DNA from: Babylonia areolata
Taxonomy: Eukaryota > Mollusca > Gastropoda > Neogastropoda > Buccinidae
DNA: 64,000 nucleotides
Direction of reading: 5' to 3'
Assembly (NCBI RefSeq): GCF_041734735.1
Contig: NC_134891.1
Coordinates: 9,255,929-9,319,928 of the forward strand
This document shows, one piece after another, positions 1 through 11,425 of the stretch (position 1 is its first letter; the number at the start of each line of letters is the position of its first letter). The notes below the pieces were generated by a model. The model saw nothing but the letters and a program-made list of their open reading frames with translations. It searched no databases and was not told the DNA's origin. The translations under genes were made by a program, and so were the position numbers.

Positions 1-124
1 CTTCCCGCGTGGGGAGGCTACAAGCTGCACAAGCGGCGCCGGTACCGGCAGCGCATGCGAGCAAAGATGAAGTACACCAAACAGAACCTGGCACTGCGCA
101 ACTTGCAGGCCAAGAAGGCGGCTG
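1..124 (+). CDS. penultimate coding exon of an unrecognised gene (5' part outside window)
   Basis: The frame starting at base 1 is open and translates to a strongly basic stretch (KLHKRRRYRQRMRAKMKY, then QNLALRNLQAKKAA). It ends at a GT donor (GCTG|gtggga) in phase 1. Joining to the exon at 1284 regenerates a GAC codon and keeps the frame open for a further 330 codons, which supports the pair. Such a basic segment is typical of a cytoplasmic juxtamembrane region, but no membrane segment lies inside the window, so that is only a guess. I do not recognise the family. The frame stays open a little beyond the donor, into an intronic dispersed repeat. Confidence 0.55.
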
Positions 125-1016
125 GTGGGAGCTCTTTATTTTATTTTCATGTTTGTAATAAAAACATTTTTAATTACACATACTTAACCGTGACCCACTG
201 GTGCGGACTCTGGCCAGGGTCTAGATTCTTGTCCTGTCCAAACTACTAGTCCGCTATGTGGAGAAATTGAGCCTTCCTTAGTAAGTTGGTAGTTAAAAAA
301 AAAAAATCCTTTTGTTGTGTTTTTAGAGGAGGGGTGGGGTATGTTGGGTATTGAATAATACTTTTCTTTTAATATATATCACATTGTTACAGTTTTTCAG
401 CATTTGTAAACAAATAATACGATGTTTTCTTTCTCTTGAAATACATTGTTTGTTATTTTTTTCCCCCAAGATATGTGAACTTGTGCTTTCTTAATTTTAT
501 ATATGATATATTGTATAACTGTATATTGTCATATTTTTCCCCCAGGATTTGTAAGCAAATGATATGACCTTTTCTTTTTCTTGGAATAAGTATTATTAGA
601 TGTTTCAAGGATTTGTAAACAATTTGTTTGATCTTTTCTTTTCTTCTGAGAAACATTATCAGCGTCTTTTGTAAACAAGTAATGAAACCGCAGTAATTTG
701 AATGGGAGCTATTTTGAAAGGATGCTGAAAATTCATCAAATCAAAAAATATGATAAATGGGTTTTTTGTGGCTTTTTTATAGGTTTTTTTTTATATATAG
801 TTTGGTTGGTTCACATTTTAGGCTGCAACATAATAAAACAAAAATGTGACAAAAGAAGAAAAGAAAAGAGGTTTGGATAAGGAATATGTAGAATTATGCA
901 GCCAGATCTTCTCAGCACATTTACGAGGTGCCTTTCTTGTTTCCAAGTTCTTATTAACTGTGTGCATCTTTGTACATGTATACAAGATTGCACTCAGGCC
1001 AGCATGTGCATGCTGT

Positions 1017-1048
<32 letters not shown>

Positions 1049-1283
1049 GTCTTGTAAGTTGTGAACGTCTACCCTGTGTAAACATGAACAAACGCTGTGG
1101 ATTTTCATATTTTTGTTTGCTCAGGCTAGCACGTGTATGTCTTTGCACGTATGTGTGCATGTGTGTGTGTGTGTGTGTGGTCATGTATATTGTGAAAGTC
1201 CACACTATGTAAACATAAACAGATATATAGACATTTTCTTTTCTTTTTTTATTGTGTGTTTTTTTTTTGCTGTGTTTGTCCAG
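125..1283 (+). other. intron of the unrecognised + strand gene
   Basis: The intron is bounded by gtggga and tttgtccag. It holds a copy of dispersed repeat G (about 165-285), AT-rich sequence with repeated TTTGTAAACAA-like words between about 400 and 680, and two (TG)n tracts near 1020-1048 and 1160-1180. No other coding signal was seen. Confidence 0.55.
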
Positions 1284-3035
1284 ACATCTCCGTTCCTTCC
1301 CTGCCTCTTCCCCCTCCTCTGGACTCCTCCGATTCCATGGCAGACGACAGCTCTGACGAGATGAGGGACCGCGTCATGGTGGGCCTGGAGCTTCCAGACT
1401 CCCAGCGCGTGGAGGTCCTGGTTCACCAGACGGTCAGCTCCAGCAGCGACCAGGAGGAAGGGGGTGGAGCCTGTGGAGGAGGAGGAGGAGGGGGGACAAC
1501 GTCGACAACGACAACAACGATGAAGGAGGTTGTGACCGACTCGGCCGTCATCGTCACCGACGTTCAGGAAGTGGTGAACGAGAGCGGCTACACCACGGTC
1601 GTCACCAACGTTCACGCCAAGTCCAAGGACTCCGTCTTGCATGCTCCGGCGTCTGCTCCAGAGGGTGCTGACGGGTCTGACGAGGAAGAAGAGTATTACT
1701 CAGACGACGGGCATTCTCATCAAGGCTCCAGGAAGAGTGAGTGCCGGTCATTGTCCTCTGTCAAACATGCTGCCACCCCAGGCAAAGAAAGTGACAGGCA
1801 GAGCGGGAGTGACAGAAAACTAGCAGGTGATTGTGACGAAGCAGACAAACTGTCCGTCTCGGTTGCCAAGGTGATAGGAGGCGCTGGAGACAGCTGCTGT
1901 GATGAAACAGACAAGCTGTCTGTGTCTGTCGCCAAGGTGATAGGAGGTGGAAACGATGATGCACACAGCCTGAAATCCAAACAGCACAACAAGACAGCGG
2001 ACAGGAAGGACAGGGACACAGGATCTACGCAGGAGAAGAAAGGTGAGGACAAAGAACCCAGCACCGTGAAGGAGAAGAAGGAGAAGAAAGGTGAGGACAA
2101 AGAACCCAGCACCGTGAAGGAGAAGAAGGAGAAGAAAGGTGAGGACAAAGAACCCAGCACCGTGAAGGAGAAGAAAGCTGAGGACAAAGAACCCAGTACC
2201 GTGAAGGAGAAGAAGGAGAAGAAGGCTGAGGACAAAGAACCCAGCACCGTGAAGGAAAAGAAGGAGAAGAAAGGCTGAGGACAAAGAGCCCAGCACCGTG
2301 AAGGAAAAGAAGGAGAAGAAAGCTGAGGACAAAGAACCCAGTACCGTGAAGGAGAAGAAGGAGAAGCCCAGTGAATACACAGGGAAAAGCGACAAGCGGC
2401 AGACAGAGTCAGGGTCATGCACAGAAAAGGAGAAAGAAAAAGTGACGGAAAGCTGGGAGAAGAGCGAAAAGAAACCCGAAAAAGACTCGTGGCCTGGCAA
2501 GCCGATGGATCAGAAAGACGGCGATGAGCTGAGCAAAGAGAGCACCAATGGCTGCTTTGGCAACATCTTCTCCAAGAAAATCACAGTCATACAAATCGGA
2601 AGCAAGCGGAGCACGGACACTCCGCCCGACACACAGAAGCCGGCAAACAATTGCTACAAGTCTTCCACCTGGGAGAAAAGCCGCGGGGGGAAAACGTCCC
2701 AGCGCAAACACAAGACCAGCATGGACATTCAGGATCTGTCCCACTTCAAGGAAAAACTGCCCCTTCAGTTGTCGGATGTCTACACCAAACCTGCCTACGA
2801 CAAGGGGGTGCTGCTCCAAGACTTTGTAGTTCTCGCCCCTCCCGGTGATTTTAGCTCTGAACGTGTGAAAGGGGACGAGGACAGTCTGTCACTGGCATCA
2901 GCATCGTCTGCAGGGGATGCGAGGAGTGGGAAGGAGGGAGAGAAAGGGGGAGAGGGGAGCAGCTGTTGTTGTTTGTCTGCCTCGGACAGTTTCCGGGGGT
3001 CGAACCTGTCATGTGATATCGTCACCTACCTGTGA
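1284..3035 (+). CDS. last coding exon, acidic/lysine-rich low-complexity tail, with a frameshift
   Basis: The exon follows a pyrimidine-rich tract ending in tttgtccag. It encodes a Pro/Ser start, an acidic segment (MADDSSDEMRDRV), a Ser/Gly-rich stretch, a more ordered region (VVTDSAVIVTDVQEVVNES), an acidic cluster (DEEEEYYSDDG), two near-identical copies of KLSVSVAKVIGG, then 16-residue EDKEPSTVKEKKEKK-type repeats. The repeat frame hits a stop at 2276-2278. The frame one base over carries on with the same repeat and about 225 further residues, including a Cys-containing GCFGNIFSKKITVIQIGS segment and the terminus SCDIVTYL. Codon use and composition are the same on both sides, so I read this as one exon with a 1-base insertion at about 2268-2276 (AAGAAAGGCTGAG against AAGAAGGCTGAG in its neighbours). 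The insertion is either real or an assembly error. Function is unknown. The protein is probably largely disordered. The terminal TYL could be a PDZ ligand, but this is speculative. Confidence 0.6.
2035..2360 (+). repeat. coding minisatellite, about 48-bp unit, 7 copies
   Basis: The unit encodes (G/A)EDKEPSTVKEKKEKK. Full units are 48 bp and one copy is shortened. Two sub-types alternate (GAGAAGAAAGGTGAG and GAGAAGAAGGCTGAG), and the frameshifted copy looks like a hybrid of the two. Units of the first type contain AAAG|GTGAGG, a good match to a splice donor, inside the coding sequence. Confidence 0.9.
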
Positions 3036-5810
3036 ACTGTCATCCGCACTTTTCAGCCTTTTTTTTTTTTTTTTTTTTTTGTCCCCAGTCTTGTTTGATT
3101 GTCTCTGTGTGTGAGCTTGCCAGAATATGTGCTCACAGAGCATGCTCAGATGACCTGAAAAAAGATAATTGCTTGCTCCTTTTTGTTTTTTTCTGTGCAG
3201 TTAAGCATCAGGAATATCACGCATTAGAAAAAGAAGTAAGGTTTTTTGAAGTTTTATAGTGGAAATTACTTTTTAAGACATCTTCAGTTTTGACATAGGA
3301 AAATTTTGAAAACACATATTTGATACTGATAGACTTTAATGCAATTGAACACACACACACGTAAAGGCTGAACACATACACACTTGATGACTTACACACC
3401 AGAGCACACAAACTGTACTTTCCTCACAGGAAAACAGAAACGCTCATGGCTTTGGAACATGAAAAGCAAAGAAGTGTCTTTTTGGGGGAGGGGGTGGGGG
3501 GGGGGGTATAATTCCCCAGTAAATGCTTGCCATCTTGTGAGCGTGTGGTTTTTTGGGTTTTTTTTGCAGCAGCAACTTGCCTTGTGATCCTTGTTCTTGG
3601 TGTTGATGACTAGGGGGTTGGTGAACGTGAGGGAGAAACAGGCCTCTCCGCTCCTGACAGTCACCCTTGCTGTGTGCGACACGCAGTTCGGCCAGTCATG
3701 TGCTGCCATATGAATAGCCGAGCAGTGGTCCACACTGACTTAGCTTTGCAAGGTCTGGCAAACTCCCTGGCCTGAGAAAGGAAGGTGCACTTGAAGGCTT
3801 GCACATGGTGGAAAAAATACGAGGCAACCGTCGTTGTTGAAATGGTCAGTGCATGTCTGACCAATGTTATCCCAAAAGAAATGAAGGTGTTACTTTCTTC
3901 CCATTTTCAGAGCAAAAAAAAAAAAAAAGAAAAAAAAAAAGAGGCTAGAAGACTAAAATGTGGTTTAATTACACATACTTAACCGTGACCCAACTAGTGC
4001 AGACTCCGGCAGGGGTCTGACATTCCTGTCCTGTGCAAACTACTATCTGCCTATGCGGAGAAAACAAAACTACGGCTGATAACCTCCCGGAAGTAGGATT
4101 TCCTATAAACGTGTGTGGAAGACACACACACCCCCCTGCCCCCCAACCCCCATTACCTGAACCCAGACATAATTTTGTTCTCTTCACTAGCCAGGCATAG
4201 GGGTGGAGCTTAGTTCCTGGAGTGGAGATGTCTGCGCTGACACCTTGTCTGAGGAACTGGCAGGATAAATTGGAAGTTCCTGGGCTGAGGGAGGTTTGAA
4301 AAGAATGCATCTTTGTTGCTTGTGTTTGATCGGTCATCCACTGAGGGACTTCTACTGAAACTGTGATGACCAGATTGATTGTTGGAAATCTTTTATTTCC
4401 TTGTTAATCTCTTGTCTGTCTGTCTGTCTAGTTTTAACAGATGTTATTGAATTCATGCATTTGATCTTTCACATCACATATTTTACATATTGATATCTTG
4501 AATCATTCGAAATTTTTTTCCCTTGAGATTTGATAAATGGAATGTTTTATGACCATCACAGATTATGGTAGTTTTTGCTTAAAAAGGTCTTTTACCTGAG
4601 ACTTTATTTTATGACTTAACTTTTCTGTGTTAATATCGCAAATATTTAATTTTCCATTTAAAAATGGTCTGTATTCTGAGATTTGGTGACGGTGTTTTTT
4701 TTCTGAATTAAAAGACAGGGTACTTATTGATAGTTTTATCATTTTTTCCTGTATTATTCAGTATCACACAAACTGCTATTCATTCCCAGAAATTAATACA
4801 TTTTTTAGATTTAATAATTCATTGAGTTGAATGGTTCAGGCATTTCATTTTGATGATATCCTGTTAATATCATTACAGTCCTTTTCACCCTCCAGAAAGC
4901 ATGTTAATTTGAACAGTTTCATAGTTGTTATGATCATGTTAAGTGTTAATACACCAGCGAGACTGCTTTCAAATTTTCCTTCTGATTGACCATGAGAAGC
5001 TCAGATTGTTCATTGCTTTGCCTGGTGTTACTGGCCGTTCTCAGTTCAGTGAAAACAGTATTGTAACAGTGTATAAAATTTAGGAAGAGTGGTGCAGTAT
5101 GTTAAAAAAAAAAAAAAAAAACACACAAAAAAAACCCAGCTTTGGTTTGTCTGTACAAGCATTCCATTCACTTCAGTGTCATTTTCAATATGAAAACATC
5201 ATGGCGTTATTTGAAGGTAGTACAGTGTCTTTCTATACAACTTGATTTTTGTTTTTTGTTTTTTTTGGTTTTATTGTTTTGGTCTTATTCTGAGTGAGGA
5301 AATGTTTTAGGTCCGCTGTTTCAGCATGGTTAAATTGGGTTTCAGCTGTTGTTTCCTTGGGTATGTTTTTGATTCATCTGGGCAGTGACCTTTATCAATG
5401 ACTGTTTTTCTTGTTAATTTGCTAACATCAAGAACTTTTCACAGCTTCAAAAGCTTACAAAAGTAGAGAAATCAACGCTTATATCATTGCTTTTGCAATT
5501 TTTATTTATTTATTTTTTTTATAGAATTATTATGAATACAGCAATAATTCTTTTCCCATCACAGCTTTCGTGCTGGCTAAAGGAAGCCTGTTGACAGTGT
5601 ATGTCATATTTGGATGTCTTGGCAGTGCATGTTAGTCTTAGTGACTGTTCAGGTGGAACGATGGGGTGACTGTGTAAAACTGTTCTTTGAAATTGGCGCT
5701 TGGCTTTTTGATCTCCTCTTGAATTTTTTTTTTTTTTTTGTAAGTTAAACCCATACATGTGTAATTTCTGTAAACCTGTAAAGAAATAAACAATTATTTA
5801 TTTTTCAATG
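3036..5810 (+). other. probable 3'UTR of the + strand gene
   Basis: No coding signal is present. The sequence is mostly unique and AT-rich with poly-T/poly-A tracts (3059-3081, 3916-3941, 5103-5119) and a copy of dispersed repeat G at about 3963-4160. The first canonical AATAAA with a plausible downstream T/G-rich stretch lies at 5785-5790. The extent is inferred, and a second AATAAA at 6360-6365 could extend it. Confidence 0.35.
5785..5790 (+). terminator. candidate polyadenylation signal (AATAAA)
   Basis: An AATAAA hexamer lies 2.75 kb after the stop codon at 3035, followed by a T-rich stretch. An alternative hexamer is at 6360-6365. Only transcript ends would settle which is used. Confidence 0.3.
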
Positions 5811-6896
5811 TTTACGATGGATGAGAAGAAAAAAAACGAGATCATTTTAAATTCCAGATAACGCTGTTATTTTCTTGTGCTTATTGAAATTCTATTTCCT
5901 CCATGCAAAAGCACTGCTGATAAATTATGTGCGCACGTACTGATATGAATTGGATAAAGTAGGGATGCTTTCCTCTTGCCACAGTGCAGTAAAATCATAT
6001 CGTGCCATTGAGATATGGTTTGCTTATATTGTAAAGTGCAGAATAACTAGGACATCCGACTGAGAGGTGGGATGCTGCAGACATTGCGAAACTCTTGTGT
6101 GTATTTTATACACCATTGTACATTTTTCTCTGTGCCATCTCTAGTCGTGTTGTGAAATTTAATGGTTCTCAGTTCAAACGTTGTTACCATGTTAGTGTAT
6201 TGATTTTTTTTTTTGTTTTTTTTTTTTTGCATCATTTCCATCAGTCTTTTGAGATGCAGTCAGTGTACATCATGACATGTGAAGAGTACACAGTGAAGTG
6301 AAGTGAGTATTAGGTCATTTTAGAGGGGAAGATGGTGACAAGATTTGACATGGTGATAAAATAAACTACCCTTTATGTTATTAAATCACTTAAAAATTAA
6401 TTTCATGGCTTCACAATAAGCATGACCTAAATCATAATTATTTAAGTAACACTAATTATTTGACATGAAAACCAGGATAATTATGTCATAATGTACATGA
6501 TTACTCTTATTAAAGATGTGCTAATTCATTTGTGAAGGTATAGAAACTGTGAAAAGCGATAATGCATAAAATTTTGAGAAAAGGAGTAACTTGACAACGG
6601 ATTCTGCTGCGTTCATTAATTATAGAATGAAAATCACATTGCTAACATACAACATTCTTTAACAGACATTCTGTATGAATGAACAAATCTTCTGATTTTT
6701 TTTTTTTTTTTTTTTTTTTCACTTGTTCTATGTGCCTTGGCCTCTTGTCAGAAGATGGAGAACATACTGAGTTTTGAGGGTTTTTTTTGTGTGTTGCTTA
6801 TGATGAAATGTGTGGCTTGTGTTTCTTGAGAAGTATTGTGTATTTCAGGTTGTGTGTGTGTGTGTGTGTACATGTGTGTGTGTGTGTGTGTTTTGT
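5811..6896. other. AT-rich sequence, no gene seen
   Basis: Unique-looking AT-rich DNA with poly-T runs (6206-6228, 6698-6719) and a (TG)n tract just before the TTAA element. I see no exon, RNA gene or named repeat. Confidence 0.5.
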
Positions 6897-7128
6897 TTAA
6901 CTCTCTCCATACGAACGGCGAAAGAGACGACGTTAACAGCGTTTCACCCCAATTACCACCATCAAAATATTGCAGGTGGAAGGCTCTTATACTGAAGAGG
7001 TGAATGTTGACAAAGAATACCACAATTCTGACGACGGAAGCTGAAGGTTGGGTCATTCAGACACCCACTGGACATCTGAGGGGTCTGTGTAGAGGAGAAG
7101 AGAGGACTGGCTGTACTGAGTGAGTTAA
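6897..7128 (+). mobile_element. 232-bp TTAA-bounded MITE-like element, copy 1
   Basis: The element starts TTAACTCTCTCCATACGAA and ends GTACTGAGTGAGTTAA. The reverse complement of the end (TTAACTCACTCAGTAC) imperfectly matches the start, giving short terminal inverted repeats inside a TTAA target. Two further copies in this window are also exactly 232 bp. No coding capacity. The TTAA boundary recalls piggyBac-type targets, but the family is not proven. Confidence 0.75.
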
Positions 7129-7535
7129 CTATAATTTGTGTACATTGGCAGTTCATAGGCCTCTGTCGGTCAGTGTTGACCATGTGCTGTTATTACTTAG
7201 GGATCCCACACGCAGTTGCTGTGGGTCATTTTTCTTTATGCGTGCTGTGGACAAGCTTCAAAAGTACCATAGAAAAAGCAAGAGTTGGTGCCCCAAAATG
7301 TCGTGTTTTACTTTCAGCTCAAGCTGCTTGGTACTGTTGTTTAGGCTTGTTGGTGTAGACTGGGTGGCCGAATTCGACCCATCAGTTACCCTTCAAGTCC
7401 CATAGCCATGCTCTCCCGGCCCCTCCACCCTCCACCCCCCTCCAATCCCCACAGTGTGTGGTAGACTGTCAAGGCCTGACTAGCATGTTGAGTCTATGCT
7501 TAGGGCCTGGCGTCTGCTTCCTCCCATCACTCCTC

Positions 7536-7582
<47 letters not shown>

Positions 7583-8029
7583 ATCCCCCCCGTCCCTCTC
7601 TGCCCGCCCCCGCCCCTGCCCCTGCCCTCACCCCCGCCCCCATACATATACACCCTCGGCTTAAACTTCTTTTTTTTTTTTTTTTTTAACTTGTGGTGTA
7701 GCATACATGGATTGGATCATCCCATCTCGCACTCTTAGATGCTTGCTTGAAACTGAGTCTTGACATGACGCTGAATTTGTGCAAGCATTCCACATTGAAT
7801 TTGAAGGCTAACCTCGTGAAGAAAGTCAGGGATTCTGTGGTGGCTGTGGTGTTCAAAACAACTCGGTATTAGTTAATTGTGTTCATAATTCAGCCAAGTG
7901 AATCAGTGAAGATTTTTTTTTAAGTGATATGGGTTAAGGGGAGGGGACTTTTGTTTGTTTTGTCTCAAAGCATGAACTGAATTGTGAATGTGTATTTATA
8001 TGCATGAAGTGTCTTTTGGCATTTTTGCT

Positions 8030-8071
<42 letters not shown>

Positions 8072-8367
8072 CAAAGTTCACATTCTACTTTCTGCTTTTG
8101 TTTCAGTTTACCCACTTTTAATATTTGTTTTTATCTGGTTGTATCCACTTTCATTTTTATTGTTGTATCTAATGTTTTGAATCTGTTCTGATGAAAAATA
8201 CAGACTGAAATCAATTATTAAAAAAGAAAAAAAAAAAAGAAAAAAAGGGTTCAGGATCCCATAGCCATTTAGAAAAAGCCATTGGACTTTGAGCAGTGAA
8301 TTCCATCCCTCTGTGTCTAGCTTTCGATGTAGGGGTGCGGGGGACTAAGTCCTCTCCTTCCACTGTT
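7129..8367. other. intergenic, poly-C and microsatellites
   Basis: Holds a 46-base uninterrupted C run (7537-7582) in a C-rich pyrimidine domain from about 7410 to 7650, a poly-T run near 7671-7687, a (TG)n tract near 8033-8068 and poly-A near 8220-8247. No gene seen. Confidence 0.6.
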
Positions 8368-8599
8368 TTAACTCTCTCCATACGAACGGCAAAAGAGACG
8401 ACATTAACAGCGTTTCACCCCAGTTACTATCATCAAAATATTGCAAGCGGAAGGCTCTTATACTGAAGAGGTGAATATTGACAAAGAATACCACAATTCT
8501 GACGACGGAAGCTAAAGGTTGGGTCATTCAGACACCCACTGGACATCCGAAGGGTCTGTGTAGAGGAGGAGAGAAGACTGGCCGTACTGAGTGAGTTAA
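8368..8599 (+). mobile_element. 232-bp TTAA-bounded MITE-like element, copy 2
   Basis: Same ends and same length as the copy at 6897. Internal sequence is near-identical, with a handful of substitutions (for example AATATTGACAAAG against AATGTTGACAAAG). Confidence 0.75.
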
Positions 8600-8679
8600 C
8601 CTCCCCCACCTGAAGTCCGGTAACCCATTCACATGATCTGGGTTCAGTGAGGAAAATCAGAGTAAAGTCAAGTTTTTCC

Positions 8680-9000
8680 CAAGTGGCGAAGTGGTTAGCG
8701 TCGCGGACTGACGGCTGGGAGGACGCGGGTTCGAATCCCAGCGGAGGTGGGTTTTTCGCCCCGTGGCCGGCTCCTACCCAGAGTTGAGTGTGCTGTGGGC
8801 TTAAATGGGGAGACTGGGACCACACAGTCGAGTGTCATCCACTTCAAGGATGCGTCTTTGGGTGTGTTGCTCAAATTACCTGACCAACATTGCAAGTGTC
8901 TGTATCTCTCGGGCCTGGTTAATGCCGGGATAACATTATGACAGGAAGCGTAGAGTACAGCCTTGTCAAGCAGTCCCAAACCAAAATAGACCTCCATAGC
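8680..9000 (+). mobile_element. tRNA-headed SINE (type D)
   Basis: The 5' part resembles a tRNA: TGGCGAAGTGGTTAGCG fits an A box and GGTTCGAATCCCAGC is a perfect B box. An unrelated body of about 250 bp follows. There is no matching acceptor stem closure, so I do not call a tRNA gene. Confidence 0.65.
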
Positions 9001-9550
9001 AACATCGTCATCATCATCGTCATCCTCCTCCTCCTTTATCGTCATCAATATAAACAAAATAGTCTCAAAGTCTATGGCCTTTCATGCCCTGCTCTCATGG
9101 TAACCTCAGTTTTGATACCCCTCCACTTCGTGCTTGGAATGAGTCCTGTCAATGTCGTCAGTGTCGGCAGATTCATGGGGGGCTGTTGTTTGAGGGACGT
9201 GGTGTCGGTCTTCACTCTGGGAGGGACGCTCACTCGGTCTGGCTCCGCGACTAAGCCATTATTGTCGTTAGTGGGGGGCTTAGTAGGTGGTGTCCTAAGT
9301 ACGTTAAATCAGAACAGGCACCACTGAACACCACCGAAGTGACTCAGCAGCAGTGCAGGGTCTCCTCTGGTGTGTGGCCTCCTGGCGACCTAACAACGAT
9401 GGTTCCCTGTGGACTGCCGACGCTGGAACTGCGACGGACGAACCCGGGTGTGGCCGTGTATGGGGGAATCTAAATGAGCAGCGTGGGAGTAATGCCACTG
9501 AAACGGTGCAGATGATGGGGCAGCAAAAAAAAAAAAAAAAAAAAAAAGTT
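9000..9550 (+). mobile_element. dispersed repeat E (about 0.5 kb, poly-A ended)
   Basis: Begins at a GTCATCATC-type microsatellite and ends in a 22-base A run after GATGATGGGGCAGC. A reverse copy lies at 54726-55255, and a more diverged reverse copy without the A-rich end lies at about 26195-26535. The poly-A end and multiple copies suggest a retroposed non-autonomous element. It directly follows SINE D and may be part of one composite unit. Confidence 0.6.
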
Positions 9551-9744
9551 TTTCCCAAGCGTACAACACCCTGCCGAACCATGGCCTTGAACCCTGATCA
9601 CTGGTGAACACTGCATCTGAAGTCCAGTGCCTAACCGCTTTGGCCATGCCGCCTCCAAAATCCATTGGTGTTGTCTGATTGGCTCCTCTGTTGGTTCACA
9701 TTGTTTGTGTGTAGTCATCATTTCCTTTTGTTTGTTTGCTTTTT

Positions 9745-10221
9745 GACTCACTTGTGTAAACAAAGTGAGTCTATGTTTTAACCCAGTGTTCGGTTGTCTG
9801 TGTGTGTGTCCGTGTGTCTGTGGTAAACTTTAACATTGACATTTTCTCTGCAAATACTTTGTCAGTTGACACCAAATTTGGCATAAAAATAGGAAAAATT
9901 CAGTTCTTTCCAGTCATCTTCTTTAAAACAATATTGCACCTCTGGGATGGGCACAAAAAAAAAAAAAAAAAAAAAGCCTAATTATATGCAAACTGCATTT
10001 ACTGTTATATTTATATTTTTTGTATTCTCTAAACTTGGCACTTTGACCTCTTATTCTGACACAACAAGAGGAGTCATTATTATCATTTTTTGTTCAAACA
10101 GGAACTTCTTTTGCTAAGCATGGAATTTTTATTTATTTTGCAAACGTTTTGGTGCAGATAGTAAAGAAGGGAAATTACTCTGTAATTAATGCTAGGGGAC
10201 TTAATTTATGACAAGTGAGTC
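9745..10221 (+). mobile_element. MITE-like element F, copy 1
   Basis: Bounded by GACTCACTTGT at the left and its reverse complement ACAAGTGAGTC at the right. The left end is itself a small palindrome (GACTCACTTGTGTAAACA, then AAGTGAGTC). A reverse copy lies at 46827-47386. Similarity between copies continues a little past the right boundary (CTTGAAGGCCTTGCC), so the true end may be some 20 bp further out. No coding capacity. Confidence 0.6.
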
Positions 10222-10594
10222 TTGAAGGCCTTGCCGCTCTTGTTTTTTTTTCTTTTTTTTCTTGTTTTTTTTCTTTTTTTTCAAAATGGATTCTCAGTCC
10301 TTTATATCATTGCTAAACCTTTCTTCTCTGATGCAGTTTGAATGTGGTTGAAGACTCAAGAGATTGTGTATGAGCTGTCCGTTGTATGGTGTTATTTTCC
10401 AATATGGCCTTGATTATCTTTATCTTTTTTTTGTGCTAGATGTATTTTTAACAAAAAATCATTCACTTTTTCTTTTTTTGTTTGTAAAGTGGTGGGTGGG
10501 GGGAAGTGAAAGTTGAATGGTTGATACCCCAAACCTTGCCTTAAATATTTTGAAGTTCAGTAGAGTAGCTGACTTCCTCATTGATCAAATGTGT

Positions 10595-11425
10595 ATGTTT
10601 TGTACTGCATGTTGCGTGTATGGAGGTGGATAAATGTGTGAAATATCTGTCCACTGACGCAACATCTAGACTTGTTGTTTCTCTCATTCTCTCTCGCCTG
10701 ACTAAGCGCGTTGGGTTACGCTGCTGGTCAGGCATCTGCTTGGCAGATGTGGTGTAGCGTATATTGTTTGTCCGAACGCAGTGACGCCTCCTTGAGCAAC
10801 TGAAACTGAAACTGAAACTCTCTCGCCTTGACTACTGTACCTCTCTATTGTCTGGTTTGCCTGCTTCATCCATTCAGTCCCTTCAGTGCATACAAAACTC
10901 TGCTGCCCGCCTCATCCTCAGAAAGAAAAGATCTGAGCACATCACTCCTCTTTTGCAACATCTCCACTGGCTCCCTGTCTCACACCGAATAAAGTACAAG
11001 ATCGGCACTCTATGTTATAGATGTATTCACAAATCTGCCCCTTCCTATCTCTGCGGCTGCCTTCATCTCTACACTCCATCTTGCTCACTATGATCGGCTT
11101 CGGATCCACTCTGTTTATGCATACCCAGATTCAAACACTCGACTGTTGACCGCTGTTCTTTCTCTGTCTCTGGACCTTGCAATTGGAATTAACTTCCTCT
11201 TTCGCTTCTTCAAGTCTCCACACTCAGCTCTTTCAAGTCTGGCCTTAAAACCCACCTCTTCCCAAAATAGCCTCCCTTCCCTGCCTCTTCTTGTCTTCAG
11301 TTTCTTCAGTTTTAGAGCTATGCATGCGTGAGAATGACTGGTGCGAAAGCGCTTTGATTGGTCTCTGCACAAGATTCAGCGCTATATAAATACCATTATT
11401 ATTATTATTATTATTATTATTATAA
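10595..11425 (+). mobile_element. LINE 3' end (reverse transcriptase C-terminus), interrupted by a SINE
   Basis: Translated pieces read STDATSRLVVSLILSRLDYC, then SLLSGLPASSIQSLQCIQNS, AARLILRKKRSEHITPLL, HWLPVSHRIKYKIGTLCY and APSYL. This is the C-terminal reverse transcriptase region of a CR1/L2/jockey-like LINE. The 3' end carries GCGCTATATAAATACC followed by an (ATT)n tail at about 11392-11423. Several stops after about 11090 show it is decayed. It is split by a SINE with a 9-bp target duplication. Confidence 0.8.
10700..10819 (+). mobile_element. SINE B inserted in the LINE
   Basis: The core reads CTAAGCGCGTTGGGTTACGC, then CTGGTCAGGCATCTGC, GTCCGAACGCAGTGACGCC, and ends in (ACTGAA)n. 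It is flanked by the duplicated target CTCTCGCCT at 10691-10699 and 10820-10828, so it inserted into the LINE. Related copies lie at 41201, 47658, 50585 and about 60965. It is like conserved central-domain SINEs described from molluscs, but I am not certain which. Confidence 0.75.
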
